From Candidatus Sumerlaea chitinivorans (GTDB lineage Bacteria; Sumerlaeota; Sumerlaeia; Sumerlaeales; Sumerlaeaceae): a stretch of 64,000 bases of DNA. Below the pieces are notes generated by a model that was not told the DNA's origin, did no database searches, and worked only from the letters and a program-made list of their open reading frames with translations. Both the position numbers and the translations under genes were made by a program. The stretch's first letter is position 1; each line of letters begins with the position of its first letter. Positions 17,448 through 26,163 of this stretch are shown here, piece by piece. The stretch is taken from positions 1,984,001 to 2,048,000 of the forward strand of contig CP030759.1 of the NCBI GenBank assembly GCA_003290465.1, given 5' to 3'.

Positions 17448-18913
17448 TAGAACTTCAACCCTCCCTTCTCTTTCGATAATGGGCGCCGGGTCATTTGGCG
17501 ACCCGACTTACTACTTCATTATGCATTTCTCTGACGGGTTGACGTCCTCCTTAAGAATCCTTGCAATTTTAGAGATGACACTGGAACCGCCTGCCACTTA
17601 ACTTACGCACGAGCTCTCAACATCATTCATCATCATTTCTGCAGTTCCATAGCTTTGGCAGAAACCACTTCCAGCGTTCAACTCCATTCCTATGTAGTAG
17701 TGGCTGCGGGCGTCAACAAAAAAATGCATCCCGGAGACATTTCATTTTGGTGTCACTTTTTCCGAGTATCCGCCTTTCGCAGAAAGGTTTGTCTCCCCTC
17801 TCCCATCACCGTCGGACCACATCTCTCTCTGCGGGCTCTAAGAAGGCATCAGGGGCAGAAGTTGTTTTTGCGATGCTGCAAGGGATCCACGCGTTCCTAT
17901 CGTAACTTAAGGTTCCCCCTATTGACACAGAACCTTGCAGGGAAAGAACTTCCCAATCGGGCGAATATCCATCTACACTCCGCTAATGAAGTCACTCGGG
18001 ACAACTTCAGGCAGGATAATTACCCCGAGGTTTGGAAAAATCCGCGGGACCGAGACTTGCAGCGTTCTGTAGCAACCCTGCAATTCTATCCTGAGCCGTG
18101 GAATCCACGGGGGGAGGGCCTTATACGGGCATCAATGCCTGCATCCACACCCAAAAGCCTACTTGCGAGCTCCGCACTACGCTAAACAGGCACATAGGCA
18201 GACAGTAGCCATCTCAAATGCTGGGATTCCGCTTCTGGAACGCAACTTTGGCGTAGCTCTTGCCAAACCAAATAAATGAGAAGACCACGTACTCTCCTTG
18301 CGAACCTATCCAAATCTCCCATCCTCTCCCCACGTTTGTGCGCGACTCGTCTCGAAACCTTTGCTGCGCCCGCATTTCTCCTACTACCGGCGTACCCCAT
18401 GACTCGTCTGGTCTCGCTAATCGCCCATCGGAAGACGCGGAAAGGTGCCCACTTTACTCGTCCCCCCGGTCCATCCGTATTCCTGATGCTTCCAGATTCT
18501 TAATCAACTCCTGTACAAATGAGTTTGGGTCTCCAAAAATGCGAAAGGCGAATGGGCACCGAGCTTCATCAGTCCTATGCTTGACACTTACCGATGATTC
18601 CTTTCTCTGCGTTAAGCCATCCTGTCATTTTGCAATATTGATAACAATTTGTCACCCCAACATCATTGCAGCTTCCAGTATACTGTTTCTTGCATGGTTC
18701 ACCGGTCGATGCATACGTCGAGCGAGTGAGACCCCCAATTTAGCCCGTCAGGCCAACGCCCCTTGTTCCGCAAACCGAAGCTTGCCTTTTCCGGATCGAA
18801 TAGAATACTTTTCCGGTGTGGAATGCACTAAATGTTAGCAGTGCAGCAGGTGCCCCGCCGGCTGTCCGGCGTCACGAAGAGCGCCGCTTGATTGACGGAG
18901 AACGAAGGATTTC
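17448..18913. other. 1466-bp gene-free region upstream of ftsH
   Basis: Longest noncoding stretch in the window, between the divergent secreted-protein gene and ftsH. Open frames inside (for example 17655-18185 plus) have Arg/Ser/Pro-rich, shadow-like translations and no ribosome site. Seen in it: a 6-bp hairpin CGGGTC/GACCCG (17487-17505) in the leader of the secreted-protein gene, a CCGTGG/CCACGG hairpin near 18101-18115, and a TTGACA hexamer at 18581-18586 lacking a good -10. I found no rnpB, ssrA, 6S or SRP RNA signature by eye. A small RNA or decayed gene remains possible. Confidence 0.55.
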
Positions 18914-20851
18914 ATGAACGGTTTGAGATCTGCATCCCTTTGGATTATCATCTTTCTCGTCTTCATTTTGATGTTCATCCAATTTAGCGAGAAAGAACCG
19001 CCCAAAAAGCTTGATGCAACAAAGGTCATTGAACTTGCCAAGCAGAAGAAACTCATCGAGGTTGTGGACAAAGGGGGGAAGCTGGTTGGCCAATACCGCG
19101 AGGCTGGCGACGCGAAGGTCAACTTTACAAGCCAATACCTGCCGGGTCAGGAGTCGTTTATTCTGCAGGTGATGACGGAGAATAACGTCCGCTACGTCGC
19201 AGACCCGACCTCTCCGTTCCTCTCGCAGTTTTTCTTCTCTCTGCTGCTGCCCTTCGCGGTGATCATGGGTTTGTGGTATATCATCATGCGACAGATTCAG
19301 GGCAGTGGCAATAAAGCCCTGAGTTTCGGTAAGAGCCGAGCCAAGCTGATCACGGAGGGGCAAACAAAAGTCACGTTCGAAGACGTGGCGGGCGTGGACG
19401 AAGCAAAAGAGGAGCTCAAAGAAATCGTCGAGTTTCTTAAGGATCCGCAAAAGTTCTCGCGCCTCGGCGGCAAAATTCCAAAGGGGGTCCTATTGGTTGG
19501 CCCGCCCGGTACGGGAAAGACCCTTCTCGCGAAAGCGGTGGCTGGTGAAGCCAACGTGCCCTTCTTTGCGATTTCTGGCTCCGACTTCGTCGAGATGTTC
19601 GTCGGCGTGGGTGCCAGCCGCGTTCGCGACCTTTTCGAGCAGGCCAAGAAGCACAAGCCATGCCTCGTCTTCATTGACGAGATTGACGCGGTGGGGCGTC
19701 ACCGCTTTGCCGGGATCGGAGGGGGGCACGACGAGCGCGAGCAGACCCTCAACCAATTGCTCGTCGAGATGGATGGCTTCAACTCGAACGAAGGCATCAT
19801 TCTCATCGCGGCGACAAACCGTCCGGACGTGCTCGATCCAGCGCTTCTGCGGCCGGGCCGCTTTGACCGACAGATTACCGTGGACTACCCCGACTTAGTG
19901 GGTCGCGAGAAGATCCTCAAAGTTCACGCTCGCAACGTCAAGCTGGCCAAGGACGTGGACCTTAGCAAAATCGCCAAAGCGACGCCGGGCTTCTCGGGCG
20001 CGGACCTTGCCAACATCATTAACGAAGCCGCCCTCCTTGCAGCGCGCCGCAATAAACAAGAAATCACCATGGCGGAACTTGAAGAGGCAAAAGATCGGGT
20101 CATGCTCGGCCCCGAGCGCCGTAGTCTCGTGCTGACGGAAAATGAGAAGCGGCTGACGGCCTACCACGAAGCAGGGCACGCAGTGGCCGGCAAGCTCGTC
20201 CAAACGGATGAGGAGGTGCATAAGGTCACCATCATCCCGCGCGGCCGCGCGCTTGGCATCACGAGCTTTCTGCCGGGCGAAGAACGTTTCACCCAATTCA
20301 AGAGCAAGCTCAAGGATCGTCTTGTTTACATGCTGGGGGGGCGTGCCGCTGAGGAACTTATTTTCGGAGACTTTACCACCGGTGCTGGCAATGACTTACA
20401 ACGCGTTACCCAGATTGCGCGCCGCATGGTTTGCGAGTTTGGGATGAGCGAGGTGCTCGGACCCCGCACCTTTGGCGAGGGGCATGCACCGATTTTCCTC
20501 GGTCGCGACTACGGCATGATGGAGCGCGACTACAGCGAAGCTACGGCAAGCTTGATTGACCAAGAGATCAAGCGCATCGTGGACGAAGCCTATGCGCGAG
20601 CAAAGGATTTGCTGACCCAGCACAAAGACGCGCTCATTCGGGTTGCGGAGGCACTCATCGAGCGCGAAACGATTGATGGCACTGAGCTGGAAATGCTTTT
20701 GCGCGGTGAGCCCCTCCCACCACGCACGCCCCCAGAGGACACACCACCTGCACCCGCCGAAACTCAAAATGAGACAGCAGAAGCCAAAGCGCGGGAGCGG
20801 CGGATTTTCGGGCAATCCATTCTTGATCGGCCAAGCGAAGCGCCAAGCTGA
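18914..20851 (+). CDS. ftsH: ATP-dependent zinc metalloprotease FtsH
   Basis: Membrane-bound AAA+ protease (645 aa) that degrades misassembled membrane proteins and short-lived regulators. Two N-terminal membrane helices (8-24 and about 104-127) flank a small periplasmic domain. The AAA module has Walker A GPPGTGKT (196-203), Walker B FIDEID (253-258) and second-region-of-homology arginines in RPGRFDR (313-319). The zinc site is HEAGH (418-422), with the downstream Asp in TTGAGNDLQ. The C-terminal tail is Pro-, Glu- and Ala-rich. A gene-free region upstream and a 394-bp spacer downstream suggest a single-gene unit. Confidence 0.98.
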   Translation: MNGLRSASLWIIIFLVFILMFIQFSEKEPPKKLDATKVIELAKQKKLIEVVDKGGKLVGQYREAGDAKVNFTSQYLPGQESFILQVMTENNVRYVADPTSPFLSQFFFSLLLPFAVIMGLWYIIMRQIQGSGNKALSFGKSRAKLITEGQTKVTFEDVAGVDEAKEELKEIVEFLKDPQKFSRLGGKIPKGVLLVGPPGTGKTLLAKAVAGEANVPFFAISGSDFVEMFVGVGASRVRDLFEQAKKHKPCLVFIDEIDAVGRHRFAGIGGGHDEREQTLNQLLVEMDGFNSNEGIILIAATNRPDVLDPALLRPGRFDRQITVDYPDLVGREKILKVHARNVKLAKDVDLSKIAKATPGFSGADLANIINEAALLAARRNKQEITMAELEEAKDRVMLGPERRSLVLTENEKRLTAYHEAGHAVAGKLVQTDEEVHKVTIIPRGRALGITSFLPGEERFTQFKSKLKDRLVYMLGGRAAEELIFGDFTTGAGNDLQRVTQIARRMVCEFGMSEVLGPRTFGEGHAPIFLGRDYGMMERDYSEATASLIDQEIKRIVDEAYARAKDLLTQHKDALIRVAEALIERETIDGTELEMLLRGEPLPPRTPPEDTPPAPAETQNETAEAKARERRIFGQSILDRPSEAPS

Positions 20852-21245
20852 GATCAAACTAAGGATTTGGCCGGGAGTGGCAAATTCGCACGCAATGCCC
20901 GGAGAGTTCGGTCTCGCGTTCCAAGTCTGAGATGTGCCCTCGCGCAGCTCATCGCTCCGGGGTAATAAACTCCCAAACCAACTCGCGCTCTCTTTTGCAA
21001 ACCCTAGTCCAAAATCACACACTGTTTGCCTCAGCGAACAACGGCGTGAGTTGGATCAAACGCGTAACGGCGCCGCTTAGGCTTGGCCACGAATCGCCTG
21101 ACAATCAGTCATGAGGAAGGACAACAGAAGCTCACGCAACCTCTAAACCACAAGCCTCCGAGGCTGCAAAGGCGCGCTGCTGGGAATCCGACCCGCCAAA
21201 ACGCTTGCGGCGCACCTACGCATTGCGCCCTCCCAACCGGTTCCC
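20852..21245. other. 394-bp convergent spacer ftsH/nadB
   Basis: Lies between the ends of ftsH (plus) and nadB (minus). Only a weak AGCCT/AGGCT hairpin near 21155-21175 could serve termination. No coding signal. Confidence 0.5.
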
Positions 21246-22802
21246 TTAGTCGACGCGGTAATGAGCTCCGTAGGACTTACGGTTTTCTAACGCCGCAAAG
21301 AGCACAGCGAGCGCCGCTTGTGCTCCGTTTCGCAGTCCGATAATGTCATCGGAGAGCCGTGCACGCTCATAGAAGTACTCGATCTCCACCTGCAATTCCC
21401 GAAGGATGCTGCGGGCTCGCTTCATGCGTTTCGTGGTGCGGATGAGGCCCACGTAGTTCCACATCGTGTACTTGATCGTCAGCCAATCCTGAAAGATGAG
21501 GGCTGGGTCGACGGGCTCGTTTTCGTATCGCCAAGGTTCGATCTCGGGGAAGAAGTAGTTCTCACGGCCGTTTTGCTGAATTTCCTCCGCAATGGATTTC
21601 GCAGCCTCAATCCCCCACACCAACCCCTCAAGCAGCGAGGTGCTGGCAAGGCGATTCGCGCCATGGACTCCGGTGCAGGAGACTTCTCCGACCGCCCGGA
21701 GGCGCCGGATCGACGAGCGCCCTTGGAGGTCCACCGCTACACCGCCGCACGAGTAATGCGCCGCAGGCACCACCGGGATTGGCTCCTTTGTCATGTCGAT
21801 CCCCACGCTCAGGCATTTGGCGTAAATGTTGGGGAAACGCCGTCGAATCCAGTCGGGGTCCTTTTGTGTGATGTCGAGATAGACGCACGGTTCCTGATGC
21901 TCGAGCATGACCGTGTGAATGGCGCGAGCCACCACATCACGCGGTGCCAGCGAGCCGAGGGGATGAAACCTCTCCATGAAGGATTCGCCATTGCGACGGA
22001 TCAACACGCCTCCCTCGCCGCGTACCGATTCACTGATTAGGAAGCGCTCGTCGCCGTGATAAAGCGCCGTCGGATGGAACTGGACGTACTCAAGATTGAG
22101 CAGACGGGCTCCGGCACGATAGGCCATCGCGATTCCATCGCCACGCGCTCCCTTAGGATTCGTCGTGTGCAGGAAAAGCTGCCCCAAGCCACCCGTCGCA
22201 AGGATGGTCTCTCGGGCGAGGAGCGTTTCGACCACTCCCTTATCCTGCAAGAACACGTAGGCGCCTACGCAAGTCGGCGGATGGTAACAATCGGAAGGGT
22301 TCGTGGAGTGGTGCGAAAGCGTGAGGAGGTCAATCGCCGTTGCGTTTGGAATAACAGTGATGTTCGGCTTACTCAGCACTGCCTCGACCAACCGTTCCTC
22401 AATGGCGCGTCCGGTGAGGTCGGCCACGTGGATAATGCGGCGTACCGAGTGCGCCCCCTCCTCGGTGATGTCCAGCATGTCATTCGGTCCACGGTCGAAT
22501 GCCACACCGAGTTTTTCAATCAGGAAGCTTTCGACGTAATGTGGACCGAGGCGAGCAAGTTGCCGGATTGCCTCGCGATTGCCGATGCCAGCCCCAGCCC
22601 GAAGAATGTCTTCTTCAAGAAGCTCAGGCGAATCACCTTCGCCCTTATAAATAATGCCGCCCTGAGCCCACGACGTTGCCGTGCACTCTGCCAGCGAAGG
22701 CGCCTTGGTGACGAGCGCCACCTCCAAGCCACCTTCAGCGGCCGTGAGGGCAGCAGCGCATCCTGCTATTCCCGAGCCCAAAACGAGCACATCAACTATC
22801 AT
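21246..22802 (-). CDS. nadB: L-aspartate oxidase
   Basis: FAD enzyme (518 aa) oxidising L-aspartate to iminoaspartate, the first step of de novo NAD synthesis. The N-terminal FAD motif is VLVLGSGIAGCAAALTAAE. Typical family segments are visible: TSWAQGGI near residue 45, HVADLTGRAIEERL, LATGGLGQLFLHTTNP, EYVQFHPTALYH, and the second FAD-binding part CTGVHGANRLASTSLLEGLVWG. A C-terminal helical domain follows. It resembles fumarate reductase and succinate dehydrogenase flavoproteins, but the NadB-type motifs and lack of companion subunits favour nadB. nadA and nadC are not in the window. ATG at 22802. Confidence 0.93.
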   Translation of the reverse strand: MIVDVLVLGSGIAGCAAALTAAEGGLEVALVTKAPSLAECTATSWAQGGIIYKGEGDSPELLEEDILRAGAGIGNREAIRQLARLGPHYVESFLIEKLGVAFDRGPNDMLDITEEGAHSVRRIIHVADLTGRAIEERLVEAVLSKPNITVIPNATAIDLLTLSHHSTNPSDCYHPPTCVGAYVFLQDKGVVETLLARETILATGGLGQLFLHTTNPKGARGDGIAMAYRAGARLLNLEYVQFHPTALYHGDERFLISESVRGEGGVLIRRNGESFMERFHPLGSLAPRDVVARAIHTVMLEHQEPCVYLDITQKDPDWIRRRFPNIYAKCLSVGIDMTKEPIPVVPAAHYSCGGVAVDLQGRSSIRRLRAVGEVSCTGVHGANRLASTSLLEGLVWGIEAAKSIAEEIQQNGRENYFFPEIEPWRYENEPVDPALIFQDWLTIKYTMWNYVGLIRTTKRMKRARSILRELQVEIEYFYERARLSDDIIGLRNGAQAALAVLFAALENRKSYGAHYRVD

Positions 22803-22959
22803 GCGTGAAATTTCCTAAGAACTGGTTTTTGTATTCACCCACACGTGGTCACGTAACAAGGATTGGCGCCTCTTGCATGCATCTGCTTGCCGGGAAGCGC
22901 CACCGAGAAGCACGGCACTTCGCATTTCGCGACTAACGCGCACGCCTACTCACTTGGTG

Positions 22960-23211
22960 TCACTTAGTCACTGTGATTTCAGCCTCTGATTTTGCCGGCT
23001 TGGTCGCGAAAGCGCCCTTTGCAGAGGGTTTTTCGTAGTAGGGTCCACCGGGTGGGAGCTCATATTCGCGCCGTAACTCTGGGCAAGCCCGTTGGGCTGG
23101 GGTCTTGAACGTGTGTTGCCACACGGCATTTTCCCGGATACATCCGCGGCAGCCCGAAAACATGGCGATGAGAGCCACGAGCCCCACCATCGTGATCAAG
23201 CGTTTGCGCAT
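22960..23211 (-). CDS. Small putative lipoprotein
   Basis: Protein of 83 aa with an N-terminal hydrophobic segment and a lipobox-like FSGC (Cys about residue 21), followed by a second Cys in GCRGC. The remaining 60 residues are polar, with a Pro/Gly-rich ELPPGGPYYEKPS segment, and probably extended. No family recognised. It lies between nadB and the PfkB kinase gene on the same strand, 157 bp from nadB and 92 bp from the kinase. It is short, so confidence that it is expressed is moderate; the signal sequence is the best support. Confidence 0.6.
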   Translation of the reverse strand: MRKRLITMVGLVALIAMFSGCRGCIRENAVWQHTFKTPAQRACPELRREYELPPGGPYYEKPSAKGAFATKPAKSEAEITVTK

Positions 23212-23303
23212 TGCTTATCTCCTCGAACCTCGCTGCTCACATTCGTCCGCAGACAAGGAATTGTCGTCAAATAAAAAGCCTTTGTTTCCGCAGGTCGCGA
23301 TTG

Positions 23304-24248
23304 TTACCGTCCGCTTTTTCGCGTCAAATGTGGTAGCTCGATCCGCGGGAATCGGGTTTGCTCGCGAAGTTGCAAGCATCGCTTCTCGATTTCCGAAGGC
23401 CGAAGCGCAGCCAAGCGGTTGAGCGAGAAGTCCTCGACCGTGAAGCTGGCCATGGCGGTTCCCACAATGACGGCTTTGCGGAAGGTGCTTTCGTCCAAAC
23501 GGCGTGCGCCTGCCAAATAGCCTAAGAAGCCACCCGCAAAGGTGTCGCCCGCGCCGGTGGGGTCCTTGATCACTTCAAGGGGGAAGGCCGGGGCAGAGAA
23601 ATACGAGCCGTTGCTAAACATTAGGCAGCCGTGCTCCCCCTTCTTGATAATTACTCGTTGCGGTCCGAGCTTCAGGATCTGACGTGCGGCGTTTTGCAGA
23701 TTCGGCGTATCGCATAATTGGCGCGCCTCGGCGTCGTTGAGGAGCACCACGTGGCATCGGCGGATGACCTTTAGTAGCTGCTCCTGTTTACCTTCGATCC
23801 AGTAGTTCATGGTGTCCACAAGCGCAAGTCGTGGCTCGACAAGTTGCTCAAGGACTTCCAGCTGAAGATCCGGGTCAATGTTGCCAAGCAAGACGAAGGG
23901 ATTCTTGCGCAGGGCGTCGGGGATCACGGGGTGAAAATCGGCAAAGACGTTGAGGCGCGTCTCCAACGTGTGCGCTTGATTCATGTCATACTGGTAGTAT
24001 CCGCGCCAACGGAACGTTTTTCCATCGGGCTTCGTCTGCAAGCCAGAGAGGTCGATTCGGTGCCGCTCCAGAAGCCGCCGATACTCTGCGGGGAAATCAC
24101 CACCTACTACAGCAACAATTGCCGGGCGCGCAAAATATGACGCCGAAACCGACGCGTAGGCGCAACTCCCACCTAACGCCTCCACCACTTCGCCAAAAGG
24201 AGTGCGTACGTTATCGAGCGCCACACTCCCTACAATCACCAAACTCAT
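23304..24248 (-). CDS. PfkB-family carbohydrate kinase
   Basis: Cytoplasmic sugar or nucleoside kinase of the ribokinase/PfkB fold (314 aa). The first substrate region, GSVALDNVRTPFGEVVEALGGSCAYAS, carries the Asp and Gly-Gly loop. The ATP/anion-hole motif DPTGAGDTFAGGFLGYLAG contains the catalytic Asp. IIKKGEHGCLMF matches the ATP-binding strand. The substrate cannot be told: adenosine, ribose and ADP-heptose kinases share these motifs. Divergent from the purine nucleoside phosphorylase gene 445 bp away, which makes a nucleoside or ribose substrate attractive but unproven. ATG at 24248. Confidence 0.88.
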   Translation of the reverse strand: MSLVIVGSVALDNVRTPFGEVVEALGGSCAYASVSASYFARPAIVAVVGGDFPAEYRRLLERHRIDLSGLQTKPDGKTFRWRGYYQYDMNQAHTLETRLNVFADFHPVIPDALRKNPFVLLGNIDPDLQLEVLEQLVEPRLALVDTMNYWIEGKQEQLLKVIRRCHVVLLNDAEARQLCDTPNLQNAARQILKLGPQRVIIKKGEHGCLMFSNGSYFSAPAFPLEVIKDPTGAGDTFAGGFLGYLAGARRLDESTFRKAVIVGTAMASFTVEDFSLNRLAALRPSEIEKRCLQLREQTRFPRIELPHLTRKSGR

Positions 24249-24693
24249 TTAGAAGGCCGCTCCTCAAGGTTGTGCATCGCTACCCACGCATGCGTGACAC
24301 GGCGCATGGGCAAGTCAAGCATCGATACACAGGAAAACATGGTGCATGCTGCGTCTCGTAGGAACTGCACTATACTCTATCGGACGCTGTGCGCTTTTGT
24401 CCTTCCCAAAGTTTCTTAGGAACGATGACCTAATTTGGATCGCTTGTCCGGAAATCGCAGACTTCCCATTCGAGTGGAGCACGCGCAGGAGATTTCCGAG
24501 ATCTCCTCCATGCACCTCTCGCGAATCCACTTTCCAAAAATTCCCTTGCCAGCGCCTGCCGAAGTCTTGAGCTTTGCATGGGATTGAGAATGGAGCGGCA
24601 CTCCACGGGTAGCCGCTCTTCAGCGCCCGCTGCTCCAAAGAGGGCTGAGCGGCCAACACCATCGCCATTACGTGGCTAAGGAGTGAGATTCGA
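24249..24693. other. 445-bp divergent spacer
   Basis: Separates the PfkB kinase (minus) from the purine nucleoside phosphorylase (plus). A TATACT hexamer near 24372-24377 could be a -10 for the plus-strand gene but has no good -35. An AAGGAG ribosome site ends the region (24678-24683). No gene seen. Confidence 0.5.
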
Positions 24694-25521
24694 GTGATGG
24701 CATTGCGCGACCAAATTCGTGAGGCAGTGGACTTTATTCGCACGAAGACGGCACTGGTTCCTGAGGTCGGCATCATCTTGGGCACCGGTATGGGCGCCAT
24801 GGCCAAAGAGGTGGAGTCGGATGTGGTGATCGACTACGGCGACATCCCACATTTCCCAGTGTCGACCGTTGAGTCGCACGCTGGAAAACTCCATCTTGGC
24901 ACGTTGATGGGCAAGCGCGTGTTCATGATGCAGGGGCGCTTCCATTACTACGAAGGTTACACCATGCAGCAGATCACCTTCCCCGTGCGCGTGATGCGCG
25001 CTCTTGGCGCCCACACGCTCATCGTGATGAACGCAGTGGGCTCAATGAATCCGCTTATTCCTCCGGGGTCGCTCGTGCTTGTGCAGGACCACATCAACCT
25101 GATGGGGGATAACCCGCTCATCGGCCCAAACGACGATGAGCTCGGCCCCCGTTTCCCGGATATGAGCCAGCCATATTCGCGCGAACTTATTGCGCTTGCG
25201 GAACAAGTGGCCCTCGAAAAGCGAATCCCCAATGTTCATCGCGGGATTATGGTGGCTGTCACTGGGCCCAACCTCGAAACGGCTGCTGAATACAGAATGT
25301 TCCAGCGCATCGGGGCGGATATTGTGACGATGAGTACGGTTCCTGAAGTGATCGTAGCCGTTCACGGGGGGATGCGCGTTCTGGGCATCTCCACCGTCAC
25401 GGACGCGTGCCTGCCGGATGCACTCAAGCCCGCAACCCTCGAAGAAATCCTGCGGGTGGCGGCTGAGGCGGAACCGCGTCTCTCCGCGCTTGTCAAAGGT
25501 GTTCTCGAGAAAATGCCCTGA
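24694..25521 (+). CDS. Purine nucleoside phosphorylase (trimeric family)
   Basis: Enzyme of the trimeric PNP/MTAP family (275 aa), cleaving purine nucleosides with phosphate in purine salvage. Visible: phosphate loop IILGTGMGAMAKEV, phosphate-binding His in VESHAGK (about 62), GRFHYYEGY, and the base/ribose segment TGPNLETAAEYRMFQRIGAD with Glu195 and MSTVPEV. Asp237 (VTDACLPD) stands where 6-oxopurine-specific enzymes have Asn and where methylthioadenosine phosphorylases have Asp, so adenosine-type substrates may be accepted. AAGGAG is 10 nt from GTG 24694 and 13 nt from ATG 24697; either start is possible. The following osmC gene is 55 bp away. Confidence 0.92.
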   Translation: MMALRDQIREAVDFIRTKTALVPEVGIILGTGMGAMAKEVESDVVIDYGDIPHFPVSTVESHAGKLHLGTLMGKRVFMMQGRFHYYEGYTMQQITFPVRVMRALGAHTLIVMNAVGSMNPLIPPGSLVLVQDHINLMGDNPLIGPNDDELGPRFPDMSQPYSRELIALAEQVALEKRIPNVHRGIMVAVTGPNLETAAEYRMFQRIGADIVTMSTVPEVIVAVHGGMRVLGISTVTDACLPDALKPATLEEILRVAAEAEPRLSALVKGVLEKMP

Positions 25522-25576
25522 TCCACTGGCAGACAGTGGAGCATGATTTCAAAAGGACAACGAAAGGAAACAAACC

Positions 25577-25987
25577 ATGGCAGTCGAATTTGACATCGTG
25601 TATGATGGCAACCTGATCTGTCGAGCGGTCCACGGCCCATCGCGCCAGACGTTGACGACGGACGCGCCGACGGACAACGGCGGTCGCGGGTCTGCATTTT
25701 CGCCCACAGATCTGGTGGCGACCGCTCTCGGCACTTGCATGCTTACCATCATGGGGCTCGTTGCCCAACGCCGAGGGTGGGACATTGCAGGCACCCAGTG
25801 CCACGTGGTGAAGGAAATGGTAGCAAACCCAGTGCGCCGCATCGGCCGGCTCCAGGTTCAGATTACTCTACCCCCAAATCCAGAGCTTACGGACGAGGCC
25901 CGAGCCGCACTTCGTCAGGCAGCGCTTACGTGCCCAGTGAAGGAGAGCCTCCATCCGGACATCGAACTCGTTTTCGAAATGAAGTAA
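25577..25987 (+). CDS. OsmC-family peroxiredoxin-like protein
   Basis: OsmC/Ohr-superfamily protein (136 aa), a cytoplasmic dimer that in studied members reduces organic hydroperoxides through two cysteines. Both are present: FSPTDLVATALGTCMLTI holds the first (about residue 54) and the second is in AALTCPVKESLHP (about 117). The conserved FSPTDL loop and the C-terminal LHP match YhfA/OsmC-like subgroups better than classical Ohr. An AAAGGA site precedes the ATG at 25577. It follows the purine nucleoside phosphorylase gene closely and ends with a perfect hairpin, suggesting a two-gene transcript. Confidence 0.9.
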   Translation: MAVEFDIVYDGNLICRAVHGPSRQTLTTDAPTDNGGRGSAFSPTDLVATALGTCMLTIMGLVAQRRGWDIAGTQCHVVKEMVANPVRRIGRLQVQITLPPNPELTDEARAALRQAALTCPVKESLHPDIELVFEMK

Positions 25988-25994
25988 GACGCTT

Positions 25995-26018
25995 GATGTG
26001 CCGCGGGAGCGGCACATC
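25995..26018. terminator. Perfect hairpin between convergent osmC and gspE-like genes
   Basis: GATGTGCCGC (25995-26004) pairs perfectly with GCGGCACATC (26009-26018) around a GGGA loop, 8 nt past the osmC stop. No U-run follows on either strand, so it is probably a Rho-assisted terminator or a 3'-end stabiliser for osmC. Confidence 0.6.
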
Positions 26019-26163
26019 CATCCGTGTCCCCGATGCCGGGACCGAGTTGGGCGCAAACAGGTCTGAACTTTTCGCAGAATATCCTGAACCAATACTACGA
26101 GCAACGCCCCAGCCAAAGCGGAGCGACTACGTTCAGCGATGAATCTTCGACAAAGCGTAGGAC

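Noticed and set aside
17655-18185. 176-residue frame in the gap before ftsH
   Set aside because: Arg/Ser/Pro-rich, no start signal, no recognisable fold.
18581-18609. TTGACA as ftsH promoter
   Set aside because: Hexamer at 17-bp spacing (TCTCTG) is a poor -10 and it lies over 300 bp from the start codon.
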